Source: Planctomycetota bacterium
GTDB taxonomy: Bacteria; Planctomycetota; UBA8108; UBA1146
Direction: 5' to 3'
DNA: 64,000 bases
Assembly (NCBI GenBank): GCA_014240375.1
Contig: JAAZXB010000001.1
Location: forward strand, 116,110 to 180,109
Each line of letters begins with the position of its first letter. Positions within the stretch are counted from its first letter, which is position 1. Positions 9,220 to 18,914 of the stretch are shown piece after piece. Under the pieces are notes generated by a model, which was not told the origin of the DNA, ran no database searches, and saw nothing but the letters and a program-made list of their open reading frames with translations. Both the position numbers and the translations under genes were made by a program.

Positions 9220-11411
9220 TCTGACCCCCTTCTGGCACGGCCAAAGAAGTAAGCCAGTCCCGTCTCTGTGATGAGTAGGAGCAGCACCGTCCAGAAGAGC
9301 GGATACCAGATGTCTCCCAGCCCTACTCCCATCGAGTTCTCCTCCAGGTCCGATAGCTGGGACCGATCATGGACCACCGAGGGATACAGGGCAGCAATCT
9401 CTTCAGGAGCAGCCAGCACCAGCGCCCCCTCTTCAGATCTTGTATTGACTGCAAAAGCATCACTTCGTACTTCGCCGGTATCCGCCTCGAATCGGATCTC
9501 GTAGACACCCGGAACCCAGCGACCCGGCACTTCCAATCGGAATGACCTGCGATCTTCCGTCTCCTTCAATGCCAGCGGCACCGCTCCTCCTTCAGGGGTC
9601 AGCATCGTGACCCGAGGAGCATATTGCTCCGACGAGACCTGCTGCAACCAAGGTTGACCTAGAGCCAGATTTCGGCCACCGCCATCTCTGAGGATCAGCC
9701 AGGGAAACGCTTCGTGAAGAAAACAAACATAGGCCGGGGTGATGGGGAAATTACTCCAGTCTCGATCCGCTCCGGTACCAAACACCAGCAGCACTCCACT
9801 CTCATATCCCTTCTGGACCAGAATTGGAGTCGAATCGAAGTCGTCCAGTGACATCAGAACATCCGATTCAGCAACCGGAGAGAGTGGTTTCCGGTGACCG
9901 TGAATCGCCACATCACCGAGGCCCGCTTCCGGGAAACCGGAGAGATACTCCAGCACCGGATGATCGGGACTCTCAATCTGCCAGTGGAAAAAGTTCTGGC
10001 GTCGGCGGTCCTCGATTGCAGGCCCAGGCTCGTAGGGGAACCACCCCGAACCATCTCGCCATGCGTGAGTCGACCAGTTCTCTGGATTCATTCGGGGTCC
10101 GTTGAAGATCAGCACCCCACCACCACGCTTGAGAAAGCCCTCGACCTTCTCCGAAATTTCTTCGCTCATCCGCGAAAAATCAGCGAGCACCAGTACCCGG
10201 GCCTTGGCGAGATCTGCCGAATGGAACCGATCTTCGGGGATCACCTCGACCCTGTATGGAGAAAGGCGCACTCCGGTGGGCCCGACCTCATCATTTCCCA
10301 GCGCGGCGACCAGCCAGTCCGACTCGGATGATTCACTGACGGAGTCCCAGCCGCCGTCCACCACCAGTACATCGACCGCTTCCAGCACCTCGGCAGCAAA
10401 GAATCGGACGTCATCACGATCCAGATCATCACTTCTCAGTCGTACCTCGACCCTCGCCACACCCGGCAGCCTGAAGATGTGCGGAAATGAAATGGTGCGA
10501 CCGTCACCACCCTCGACATCGATCATCCGGCTGCCCTGAACCTCTCCGTCGACCAGGAACTCGACCTCGATTCCAGGCACCATCTCGATTCCACGATTCT
10601 CGATCACCGCCTGAAATGCCACTGGAACATCGGAACTGATCAACCCAGAGGATGGACGCAGAGACACCAGCGAGACATTTCGAGGTCGATCAGGACCCAC
10701 CGGATGCAAGATCAAATCGGCACCAGAGGCATCGAGTCTCTCCAGCGCCTCTCGTAATGCCGGTAGTTCAGTACCATCCTCGGAGAGCCAGTCGGCTCGC
10801 TGGAAATCGGAATAGATGTGAAAGGACCACTTGCCGCCCTGCTCCTTGGAAAAGTTTGCGGCTTCCGAGATCAGGACTTCAGGTGCAAGTGTCAGCCAAC
10901 CGGGGTCGAGTTTTTCGAGATCCCCCAGTATCCCTGCCGGCCCCGCTTCCCCGACCAGTTCTGGTAATGGAATCGGTGTTTCCGCCGGTGGCAATCCTCC
11001 TACCAGCATCGAAGTACGATCCCCGGCTGCCAGCCCGAGCAGTAATTGTCGCGCCTGATCACGCGCGGTTTCCATCGTCGTCCTGCTGGTCTTTCGAGCC
11101 GCTGTACTCCCTGAGGCATCGATGATGACAGCTTCCTGGCGAACCTGCTTCCCGAGGAGGGGAAGAGCATCTGTGGTCAGCGAGGGACGAGCCATCGCCA
11201 TCACGAACAGAAGTAATGCCAGAGTTCTCAGCAGCATCAGCAACCAGTTCTCGAGGCGGAGACGACGTTGATGACGCTTCATCGCCTTGAGCAGGAACTC
11301 CATCGCAGCCCACCGACGACGGCGATATCGCTGACGATTGATCAGGTAAATCACGATCGGTATCATGCCCAGTGCAAGGAAGCCGAGCATGGCGGGGTGG
11401 ATGAAATTCAT
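9216..11411 (-). CDS. BatA-like/VWA-type membrane protein
   Basis: N-terminal [43 protein letters not shown] (BatA_N type), VWA-like core, C-terminal TM. Confidence 0.85.
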   Translation of the reverse strand: MNFIHPAMLGFLALGMIPIVIYLINRQRYRRRRWAAMEFLLKAMKRHQRRLRLENWLLMLLRTLALLLFVMAMARPSLTTDALPLLGKQVRQEAVIIDASGSTAARKTSRTTMETARDQARQLLLGLAAGDRTSMLVGGLPPAETPIPLPELVGEAGPAGILGDLEKLDPGWLTLAPEVLISEAANFSKEQGGKWSFHIYSDFQRADWLSEDGTELPALREALERLDASGADLILHPVGPDRPRNVSLVSLRPSSGLISSDVPVAFQAVIENRGIEMVPGIEVEFLVDGEVQGSRMIDVEGGDGRTISFPHIFRLPGVARVEVRLRSDDLDRDDVRFFAAEVLEAVDVLVVDGGWDSVSESSESDWLVAALGNDEVGPTGVRLSPYRVEVIPEDRFHSADLAKARVLVLADFSRMSEEISEKVEGFLKRGGGVLIFNGPRMNPENWSTHAWRDGSGWFPYEPGPAIEDRRRQNFFHWQIESPDHPVLEYLSGFPEAGLGDVAIHGHRKPLSPVAESDVLMSLDDFDSTPILVQKGYESGVLLVFGTGADRDWSNFPITPAYVCFLHEAFPWLILRDGGGRNLALGQPWLQQVSSEQYAPRVTMLTPEGGAVPLALKETEDRRSFRLEVPGRWVPGVYEIRFEADTGEVRSDAFAVNTRSEEGALVLAAPEEIAALYPSVVHDRSQLSDLEENSMGVGLGDIWYPLFWTVLLLLITETGLAYFFGRARRGSE

Positions 11412-12310
11412 CGCTTGCCACCCACCCTGCGAACCAATGCTTCTCTCAGAACCTGGTCAAATCCTTTGGAACAATCTGCCAACTGGTACTGGATTCCACT
11501 GTTTCTGAAATCCTTCCGTAATCGCCTCATGAATTCACGAATCTCGACCAGGTAGGCTTCTCGAACCGCATCCGGATCTGCCAGTTGTGCGGGCATATCC
11601 TCCAGTCCCTCGAACAAAGTCATCCTGTTGAATGGAAAGTTCAACTCGTCCGGGTCCATGATGTGAAGCACCAGAACATCATGGCCAGCATGCCGAAGTC
11701 TTCGTAGGCCATGGACCAGACGATCTTGATCATCGAAGAGATCAGACAACAAAACGATCAGACAACGACGCTTCAACCGGTCAGAGACTCGACCGAGAAC
11801 TTCCCCGATATCCGTAGCATCTTGACCCGATTGTTGCGCCAGCACGCTGACCAAATCCTGAAGATGGCTACGACTCTGAGAGATCGCTGCTTCCGCCCGA
11901 ATCTTGTCATCGAAGACCAGCGCCCCGACTGCATCTTGTTGCCCCAGAATGAGGTAGGCGAGTGAAACAGCGAGCGTCCTGGCATAATCAAGTTTCGTCA
12001 TCGCTCCCGAACCGTAGGTCATCGACTCGCTGGCATCGAGCACCAGTTGGACCCTGAGATTGGTCTCCTCCTCAAATTGTTTGATGTAGAAGCGATCGGA
12101 ACGGCCAAAGACCTTCCAGTCGATATGCCGGATATCATCCCCAGGGACGTACTCCCGGTGTTCTGCAAACTCCACCGAAGATCCATGGAAGGGGCTTCGG
12201 TGCAGTCCGGTGATGGAGCCCTCGACGATCATCCGAGCACGGACGATCAAGCCCGAGACCTTGGCCAGGGAAGCCGGATCGAGAAGCCTCTGCGACTCAT
12301 CTGACGACAT
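11408..12310 (-). CDS. DUF58 domain-containing protein
   Basis: [55 protein letters not shown] is the typical DUF58 signature. Confidence 0.93.
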   Translation of the reverse strand: MSSDESQRLLDPASLAKVSGLIVRARMIVEGSITGLHRSPFHGSSVEFAEHREYVPGDDIRHIDWKVFGRSDRFYIKQFEEETNLRVQLVLDASESMTYGSGAMTKLDYARTLAVSLAYLILGQQDAVGALVFDDKIRAEAAISQSRSHLQDLVSVLAQQSGQDATDIGEVLGRVSDRLKRRCLIVLLSDLFDDQDRLVHGLRRLRHAGHDVLVLHIMDPDELNFPFNRMTLFEGLEDMPAQLADPDAVREAYLVEIREFMRRLRKDFRNSGIQYQLADCSKGFDQVLREALVRRVGGKR

Positions 12311-13430
12311 GCGCCGCCGTTTCTTCGAGTAATTTGCGAATGATGTCGTCGGAACTGACTCCCTCTGCTTCTGCTGCGAAGTTGGTCACGATCCGGTGAC
12401 GAAGAACAGGCAAGGCGACCCTGCGGATGTCATCACCGGTCACATGGGGACGGCCATTGAGGACCGCATTCGCCTTCGCGCCCAGAACCAGGTACTGGCC
12501 TGCGCGAGGTCCCGCTCCCCACTCGACATGACGGCGGACGAAATCGGGAGTTTCTTCCGTTCGAACACGGGTCGCCCGAGTCAATCTCAAGGCGTAGCGA
12601 ATCAGATCATCCGCAATCGGGACGCCTCGAACCAACGCCTGCAACTCGAGGATTCGTTTTCCGTCCAGCACCGACTCCACCTCGGCCTCATTTCCTCCTG
12701 TGGTGCGCTGCATGATTTCCAGTTCCTCATCCGAATTGGGATAATCGACGCTGATGTTGAACATGAATCGGTCCAGTTGCGCTTCGGGAAGGGGGTAGGT
12801 CCCTTCCTGCTCGATGGGGTTCTGGGTCGCAAGTACGAAAAAGGGTGGAGTGAGTGGATGGCGGTTACCGCCCACCGTGACTTGCTTCTCCTGCATCGCC
12901 TCGAGAAGTGCAGCCTGAGTCTTGGGTGGTGTCCGGTTGATTTCGTCTGCCAGTACAACGTTGGCAAAAATCGGTCCTGGCACGAAACGGAACACCCGGT
13001 CTCCCGTTTCAGAATCGGACTGGATCACCTCGGTGCCAGTGATATCACTCGGCATCAGATCCGGAGTGAACTGGATCCTGTTGAAGGTGAGAGAGAGTGC
13101 CCGAGCCAGTGTGCTGATGAGAAGTGTCTTTGCGAGACCCGGAACCCCGACCAGCAAACAGTGGCCGCCAGAGAGTAATGACAGCAGCAACTGATCGATG
13201 ACCTCTTCCTGGCCGACGATGACCTTTCCCAGTTGTCGACGCAATTCATCGACTGCCTGCTGAATCTGAGCGATGGTGTCTTCACTCACCTCCGCGTCTT
13301 CACTCACCTCCGCGTCTTCATCCGCCTCTGCGGCTTCATCCGAGGACGACGGGTCGCTGGGAAAGGCCAACTCGCCAGAATCTTCTCCCGGCTCGCTGCC
13401 CTCATCTGGACGATCATCTGCGCTGGTCAT
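12297..13430 (-). CDS. MoxR-family AAA+ ATPase
   Basis: [14 protein letters not shown] Walker [50 protein letters not shown]. Start at internal ATG 13430 preferred (gaggaa RBS). Confidence 0.93.
   Translation of the reverse strand: MTSADDRPDEGSEPGEDSGELAFPSDPSSSDEAAEADEDAEVSEDAEVSEDTIAQIQQAVDELRRQLGKVIVGQEEVIDQLLLSLLSGGHCLLVGVPGLAKTLLISTLARALSLTFNRIQFTPDLMPSDITGTEVIQSDSETGDRVFRFVPGPIFANVVLADEINRTPPKTQAALLEAMQEKQVTVGGNRHPLTPPFFVLATQNPIEQEGTYPLPEAQLDRFMFNISVDYPNSDEELEIMQRTTGGNEAEVESVLDGKRILELQALVRGVPIADDLIRYALRLTRATRVRTEETPDFVRRHVEWGAGPRAGQYLVLGAKANAVLNGRPHVTGDDIRRVALPVLRHRIVTNFAAEAEGVSSDDIIRKLLEETAAHVVR
13279..13320. repeat. 18-bp tandem duplication (tcttcactcacctccgcg x2 plus partial) encoding [14 protein letters not shown]
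   Basis: Direct reading. Confidence 0.95.
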
Positions 13431-13825
13431 GTAGTTTCCTCGTTCCTGGGTCTGGCCAAACGGCGGCTCTTCTTGCCGGGGCAATACCTGCAAGATGGTT
13501 CCTGGGGACAATTAATGACACCCCAGGTGGATGGGTCCTCTGGTCCGTGAAAGATAAAGGGTACCGATTCCCGAGGAAACCTACCGTGATGACTGAATTG
13601 GCTCCCATCTACTGCTCTCGCCCCCTCTCGACTCTCCTGCCCGGGTCTCGTTGACTTGGATCCTGCCACCCCTAAACTCTGTCCACTGCCCCTTCCAACG
13701 AAATGTCGCCACGGGGTGGTTCCGTCGGATTGTCCGACCGGGAACCTCCCGATCGGCCTGTTTCCTGCCGGAAGAGCGACCTCGAAAGAGTTCCTGCCAA
13801 AAGCAGGGAAAGACGAGGGGGTCTC

Positions 13826-15334
13826 ATGACCGACGGAATGAACGCTCGGGAACTGTTCCAGTCCCACAGCAGCCTCACCTATGACGACATCATCATCTTG
13901 CCCGGATACATCGATTTCGGCGCTCAGGATGTGCAACTTCAGACCAAGATCACCCGTGAAATTGAGCTCGCGGCCCCGCTCTGCTCTTCACCGATGGACA
14001 CCGTCACGGAGACCGAGATGGCCGTGAACTTGGCCTTGCTCGGGGGCATTGGTTTCATTCACTACAACAACACCATCGAGCAACAATCTCGCATGGTCCG
14101 CCGGGTGAAGAGATTCGAGAACGGATTCATCACCGAACCGGTCGTTCTCAGCCCCGCCCACAGCATCCACGATGTGGACGAGATTCGCTCCAAGAATGGT
14201 TTCTCAGGGATTCCCATCACCGAAGATGGAACACTGAGTACCAAGTTGGTGGGCATCGTCACCAATCGGGATGTCGATTTCGAGCAGGATCGGTCGACCT
14301 TGCTGCGCGACGTGATGACCACCAACCTGATCACCGCCCCCAAGGGAGTAACTCTCAGAGATGCCAACCAGATGTTACGCGATTCGAAACGAGGAAAATT
14401 ACCGATCATCGACGAAAATGGGCGCCTCGCCGCTCTCGTTTCCCGCACCGACATCATGAAGAACCGAGAGTTTCCCGATGCCTCGAAGAGTGTCGATAAG
14501 CAACTGATGGTCGGAGCCGCTCTGTCCACTCGCCCCGAGGATCGTGAGCGACTGGAGGCGCTGGTCGAGGCCGGAGTCGATGTCGTTGTGATCGATAGCG
14601 CCCAGGGCCACTCGGTCTATCAGGTCGAGATGCTGAGGTATATCAAGGAGACCTACCCCGACCTCCAGGTGATCGCCGGCAACGTGGTCACTCAGAACCA
14701 GTGTGCAGCACTGATCCAGGCAGGAGCCGACGGAATCCGCGTAGGAATGGGACCAGGCTCCATCTGCACCACCCAGGAAACGATGGCGGTCGGTCGCGGT
14801 CAGGCAGCTGCGGTCTATCACTGCTCACAACACTGCAGGGAACAGGGTGTTCCGGTGATCGCCGACGGCGGAGTGCGCGATATCGGACATATCGTCAAGG
14901 CGTTATCGATGGGCGCCTCTGCAGTGATGATGGGATTGATGTTTTCAGGATCCTCGGAAACTCCCGGTGAGTACTTCTACCAGAATGGCGTACGGCTGAA
15001 ACGATACCGTGGAATGGCCTCGATCGAGGCGATGGATGCAGGTGGTGGAAAGAGATACTTCGCCGAAGATGAACCGGTTCGAGTGGCTCAAGGCGTCTCC
15101 GGCATGGTGATGGACAAGGGCTCGATCCGAAACCTGGTGCCTTACCTGTGTCAGGGCTTGAAGCACGCGTTCCAGGATATCGGGGTCAAGAACCTCGAGA
15201 CACTGCACACGATCCTCAACAGCGGCGATCTGTGCTTTGAAACCAGAACTCAATCCGCTCAGCAAGAGGGTGGAGTTCATGACATGTATTCCTACGAGAA
15301 GCCTGCACTCGGCACCCGAGAGCGTGTCGAGTAA
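13826..15334 (+). CDS. guaB: IMP dehydrogenase
   Basis: SSPMDTVTE, CBS region, GIRVGMGPGSICTTQ, VIADGGVRDIGHIVKALSMGASAVMMG, YRGMASIEAM; start chosen after gaggggg RBS. Confidence 0.97.
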   Translation: MTDGMNARELFQSHSSLTYDDIIILPGYIDFGAQDVQLQTKITREIELAAPLCSSPMDTVTETEMAVNLALLGGIGFIHYNNTIEQQSRMVRRVKRFENGFITEPVVLSPAHSIHDVDEIRSKNGFSGIPITEDGTLSTKLVGIVTNRDVDFEQDRSTLLRDVMTTNLITAPKGVTLRDANQMLRDSKRGKLPIIDENGRLAALVSRTDIMKNREFPDASKSVDKQLMVGAALSTRPEDRERLEALVEAGVDVVVIDSAQGHSVYQVEMLRYIKETYPDLQVIAGNVVTQNQCAALIQAGADGIRVGMGPGSICTTQETMAVGRGQAAAVYHCSQHCREQGVPVIADGGVRDIGHIVKALSMGASAVMMGLMFSGSSETPGEYFYQNGVRLKRYRGMASIEAMDAGGGKRYFAEDEPVRVAQGVSGMVMDKGSIRNLVPYLCQGLKHAFQDIGVKNLETLHTILNSGDLCFETRTQSAQQEGGVHDMYSYEKPALGTRERVE

Positions 15335-15358
15335 CCACGAGATCCGAGAGGAGGCCTG

Positions 15359-16915
15359 GTGGCCTCGGAAATCAGCAACCAATTCTGTGCGATACTCGAT
15401 TTTGGATCGCAGTACAGCCAACTGATCGCCCGGCGCGTTCGCGAAAATCGCGTCTACTGCGAGATCCTTCCTTGCACCACTACTGCAGAGGACCTGAAGG
15501 CTCTCGGGGTTCAGGGAGTCATCCTCAGTGGCGGCCCTTGTGGGGTCTACGATGATGATGCGCCGACCTTTGACGCTGCCATCCTCGAACTGGATTGCCC
15601 GGTGCTGGGAATCTGCTACGGCATGCAGGTGGCATGCCAGGCATCCGGTGGGCAGGTCACTCCCTCCCAGGAGCGAGAGTACGGTGACACCACCATCTTC
15701 CTCAACGAGCCTGACAATCCGATTTTTCACGGCTGTGACGGGCGAATGCAGGTGTGGATGAGCCATGGAGATCGAGTCAACGAGATCTCTTCCGAAATGG
15801 TCCCCATCGCCCACACCGAGAACACTCCTCTGGCAGCAGTTTACGACCCAAATCATCAATTCTGGGGACTACAATTCCATCCCGAAGTGACCCACACCCG
15901 TGATGAAGGAAAAATCCTCAACAACTTCCTCTACCGCATTTGCCGCTTTTCTGGTGACTGGGAAATCCAGAACTATGTCTCCCGAGCGATCGAGGAGATC
16001 CGCGAGAAAGTCGGCACCGACAAGGTGATCTGCGCACTCTCGGGAGGAGTCGACTCCTCGGTGGTTGCCATGTTGATTCACAAGGCGATCGGCGATCAGT
16101 TGACTTGCTTCTTCATCGACAATGGCGTTCTCCGCCAGGGTGAAGCGGAACAGGTTTGTGAGGTATTCGGAAATCAGTTCGGACTCGACTTCCGCTTCAT
16201 CGATGCGAGCGATCGATTTCTCGAGCGACTCTCAGGAGTTACCGATCCGGAGGAGAAACGAAAGAAAATTGGTCACCAGTTCATCGAAGAATTCCGTGAG
16301 GCGGCCAAGAAGTTCAAGGGCGCCCGATTCCTCGCCCAGGGGACTCTCTACCCTGACGTGATCGAAAGCGTCAGCCCCTTCGAAGGTCCATCCGCCACCA
16401 TCAAGAGCCACCACAATGTCGGCGGATTGCCGGACGATCTCGACTTCGAGTTGATTGAACCACTACGATTCCTGTTCAAGGATGAGGCCAGGGTAATCGG
16501 TAAGGAAGTGGGCCTGCCCGATGAGATCATCCAGCGCCAACCATTTCCCGGACCAGGACTGGGGATCCGCATCGTCGGGGAGGTCACCCGGGATCGCCTG
16601 GAGATTCTTCGAGCTGCAGATGCCATCGTCCAGGAGGAGTTAAGAGGCTGGAGTCGATTCCGTGACATCTGGCAGGGATTCGCAGTGCTCTTGCCGGTCC
16701 GTTCGGTGGGAGTGCAAGGGGATCAGCGCACCTACGATTGCACTGCTGCCCTGAGAATTGTCGAATCCACCGATGGCATGACCGCCAACTGGATGCTTCC
16801 CCCGCAGGAGGTGCTCGCACGAATTTCAAACCGCATCTGCAACGAGGTGCAAGGAATCAATAGAGTGGTTCTCGACATCTCCAGCAAGCCTCCATCGACC
16901 ATCGAATGGGAGTGA
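15359..16915 (+). CDS. guaA: GMP synthase (glutamine-hydrolysing)
   Basis: GTG start; ILDFGSQYSQLIARRVRE, GICYGMQ, ALSGGVDSSVVA, FPGPGLGIRIVGEVT, SKPPSTIEWE C-terminus. Confidence 0.97.
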   Translation: MASEISNQFCAILDFGSQYSQLIARRVRENRVYCEILPCTTTAEDLKALGVQGVILSGGPCGVYDDDAPTFDAAILELDCPVLGICYGMQVACQASGGQVTPSQEREYGDTTIFLNEPDNPIFHGCDGRMQVWMSHGDRVNEISSEMVPIAHTENTPLAAVYDPNHQFWGLQFHPEVTHTRDEGKILNNFLYRICRFSGDWEIQNYVSRAIEEIREKVGTDKVICALSGGVDSSVVAMLIHKAIGDQLTCFFIDNGVLRQGEAEQVCEVFGNQFGLDFRFIDASDRFLERLSGVTDPEEKRKKIGHQFIEEFREAAKKFKGARFLAQGTLYPDVIESVSPFEGPSATIKSHHNVGGLPDDLDFELIEPLRFLFKDEARVIGKEVGLPDEIIQRQPFPGPGLGIRIVGEVTRDRLEILRAADAIVQEELRGWSRFRDIWQGFAVLLPVRSVGVQGDQRTYDCTAALRIVESTDGMTANWMLPPQEVLARISNRICNEVQGINRVVLDISSKPPSTIEWE

Positions 16916-16924
16916 AATATTTCA

Positions 16925-17029
16925 TTGTCAATATTTGGAATACTCATAGCGCTCCTCGTCATTATTTTCGTGATCGGGATCATCTTGATCCTATCCGGCG
17001 GAGGTAATGATCGTGACGGATTGGATTGA
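16925..17029 (+). CDS. Possible single-TM micro-protein (34 aa), TTG start
   Basis: Reads (M)SIFGILIALLVIIFVIGIILILSGGGNDRDGLD* in the guaA-ribH gap. Not in track (no ATG). Start codon is a guess. Confidence 0.4.
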   Translation: MSIFGILIALLVIIFVIGIILILSGGGNDRDGLD

Positions 17030-17537
17030 TTCTGTGACCGCACTTTCTCAGGGTTCTCTTGAGGGAACTGGTTTAAAGATCGCCATAGTCGTTTCACGAT
17101 TCAGTGGAGAACCATGTCAACGGTTGCTCGATGGAGCTCTCGAGCGGTTGATGGAACTCGGCACCTCCCAGCAAGACATCGATGTGACCTCGGTTCCCGG
17201 TGCGTTCGAGATTCCCATCGTCGCAACGGAACTGAGCAGAGGCCGCCCCAGGAAATACGATGCGATCATCACTCTGGGTTGCGTCATCCGAGGCGAAACC
17301 CCTCACTTCGATTTCGTTGCTGGTCCCTGCGCAGATGCGCTGATGAAACTACAGAGTTGTGAAAGTCCCTCGATTGCTCTCCAGCAACCTCCCATCATCT
17401 TTGGAGTCTTGACCACCGATGATCGGGCGCAGGCACTGGCTCGCAGTGGTGGCGATCGGGGACACAAGGGCAGAGAATGTGCTGAATCCGCCATCGAAAT
17501 GGCTCAGTTGCTCAAAAAGATCCGGAGTTCAAGGTAA
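17007..17537 (+). CDS. ribH: 6,7-dimethyl-8-ribityllumazine synthase
   Basis: IAIVVSRF, VPGAFEIPIVATEL, ITLGCVIRGETPHFDFV, PIIFGVLTTDD, NRGHKG-like DRGHKGRECAESAIEMA. Confidence 0.95.
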   Translation: MIVTDWIDSVTALSQGSLEGTGLKIAIVVSRFSGEPCQRLLDGALERLMELGTSQQDIDVTSVPGAFEIPIVATELSRGRPRKYDAIITLGCVIRGETPHFDFVAGPCADALMKLQSCESPSIALQQPPIIFGVLTTDDRAQALARSGGDRGHKGRECAESAIEMAQLLKKIRSSR

Positions 17538-17974
17538 TGACCAGTAGTACCGGCCCAAGACGTAAAGCCAGAGAGCTGGCACTCCAGTGCCTTCACCAGT
17601 GGGACCAGCAGGGCCATGAGGCTTCTCTCGAGATCGTCGAGGAAGTGATGGACAGCCTCGGTGCCGAGGAAGAAATTCGTCCTCATGCTCGTGTCATCCT
17701 GGCGGCATACTGGGAGCGACCGGCCGAAATCGACGAGTGGATCGATTCGGCCAGTGAAAACTGGCGAATGAGCCGCATGGCAGTGATCGATCGCAATGTA
17801 CTGCGGATCGCAGCAACAGAACTTCGCTGGATTGAAGATGTTCCGGCACGCGTTGCCATCGATGAAGCGATTGAAATCGTTCGAAGATTTTCTACCGAGA
17901 GTTCGACTTCCTTCGTCAATGGCATCCTGGACAAATTGCTGAAGGAATCGGAGAAAGCAGATGATCCTAGGTAA
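17537..17974 (+). CDS. nusB: Transcription antitermination factor NusB
   Basis: RRKARELALQCLHQWDQQG, IDRNVLRIAATELRWIEDVPARVAIDEAIEIVRRFSTESSTSFVNGILDKL. Confidence 0.93.
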   Translation: MTSSTGPRRKARELALQCLHQWDQQGHEASLEIVEEVMDSLGAEEEIRPHARVILAAYWERPAEIDEWIDSASENWRMSRMAVIDRNVLRIAATELRWIEDVPARVAIDEAIEIVRRFSTESSTSFVNGILDKLLKESEKADDPR

Positions 17975-18914
17975 GTTGTTCGGGAAAAAAGAACCGAACG
18001 ACACACCCGAGGAAGAGCAGCTGGGGGCCTTCGCCCGGCTTCGCCGAGGACTGGGAAAAACCAGAGCAGCTCTCGCTTCCGTTTTCTCACTCGGCCGCAA
18101 ACTCGATGCAGACTTGCTCGAGGAGGTCGAAACCATCTTGATCCAATCAGACTTCGGCCCCGCGGTGGCGATGGAACTTTGCGATGATCTTGAGGCTGCG
18201 TATTCCGACCGTGAATTTTCTCCCGATGAAGTGGTTCCTTTCCTCAAGAACAAACTGCGCGATCGACTGGGAGACGGTCATTCCATCTCCTGGGCCGAAC
18301 AGGGGACCACGGTGATCGTGGTGGCAGGGGTCAATGGGGTCGGAAAAACCACCTCCATCGCCAAGCTGGCTCACCAGTGGAGGTCAGAGGGCAAGAGCGT
18401 GATCCTGGCAGCGGGAGATACATTCCGTGCCGCCGCCATCGATCAACTCGGTATCTGGAGTGAACGACTCGGAGTCGAGATGATTCGTGGGAAAGCTGGT
18501 GGCGATCCCGCTGCAGTGGTCTTCGATGCGGTTCGTGCTGCCAAGGAGAAGCAGGTAGATGTTCTGTTGATCGATACTGCGGGCCGCCTCCATACCGAGA
18601 AGCCCCTGATGGATCAACTGGGCAAGATTGGCCGGGTGATCGGCAAGCAACTGGAGGGAGCCCCACACGAGGTTCTCCAGGTGCTCGATGCGACCACCGG
18701 GCAGAATGCCATCCTGCAAGCCAAAGCATTCCACGAGGTGATGCCGGTCACTGGACTGGTATTGACCAAACTCGATGGCACGGCACGTGGAGGAGTGATC
18801 TTTCCGATCATGAAAGAGATGGGACTTCCGGTGAAGTACATCGGAGTTGGAGAAGGAATCGAAGACTTGCAGTCCTTTGATCCCGATCGTTTCATCGAGG
18901 CGCTCTTCGACTAG
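17961..18914 (+). CDS. ftsY: Signal recognition particle receptor FtsY
   Basis: GVNGVGKTTSIAKLA, AAGDTFRAAAIDQL, LIDTAGRLHTEKPLMDQL, LTKLDGTARGG, YIGVGEGIEDLQSFDPDRFIEALF. Confidence 0.97.
   Translation: MILGKLFGKKEPNDTPEEEQLGAFARLRRGLGKTRAALASVFSLGRKLDADLLEEVETILIQSDFGPAVAMELCDDLEAAYSDREFSPDEVVPFLKNKLRDRLGDGHSISWAEQGTTVIVVAGVNGVGKTTSIAKLAHQWRSEGKSVILAAGDTFRAAAIDQLGIWSERLGVEMIRGKAGGDPAAVVFDAVRAAKEKQVDVLLIDTAGRLHTEKPLMDQLGKIGRVIGKQLEGAPHEVLQVLDATTGQNAILQAKAFHEVMPVTGLVLTKLDGTARGGVIFPIMKEMGLPVKYIGVGEGIEDLQSFDPDRFIEALFD

Noticed and set aside
14945-15859. 304-aa minus-strand ORF
   Set aside because: Antisense to guaB and guaA, which are unambiguous.
16925-17029. Micro-ORF as a SecG subunit
   Set aside because: Only one TM and very short; SecG normally has two TM segments. 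Kept as unknown micro-ORF.
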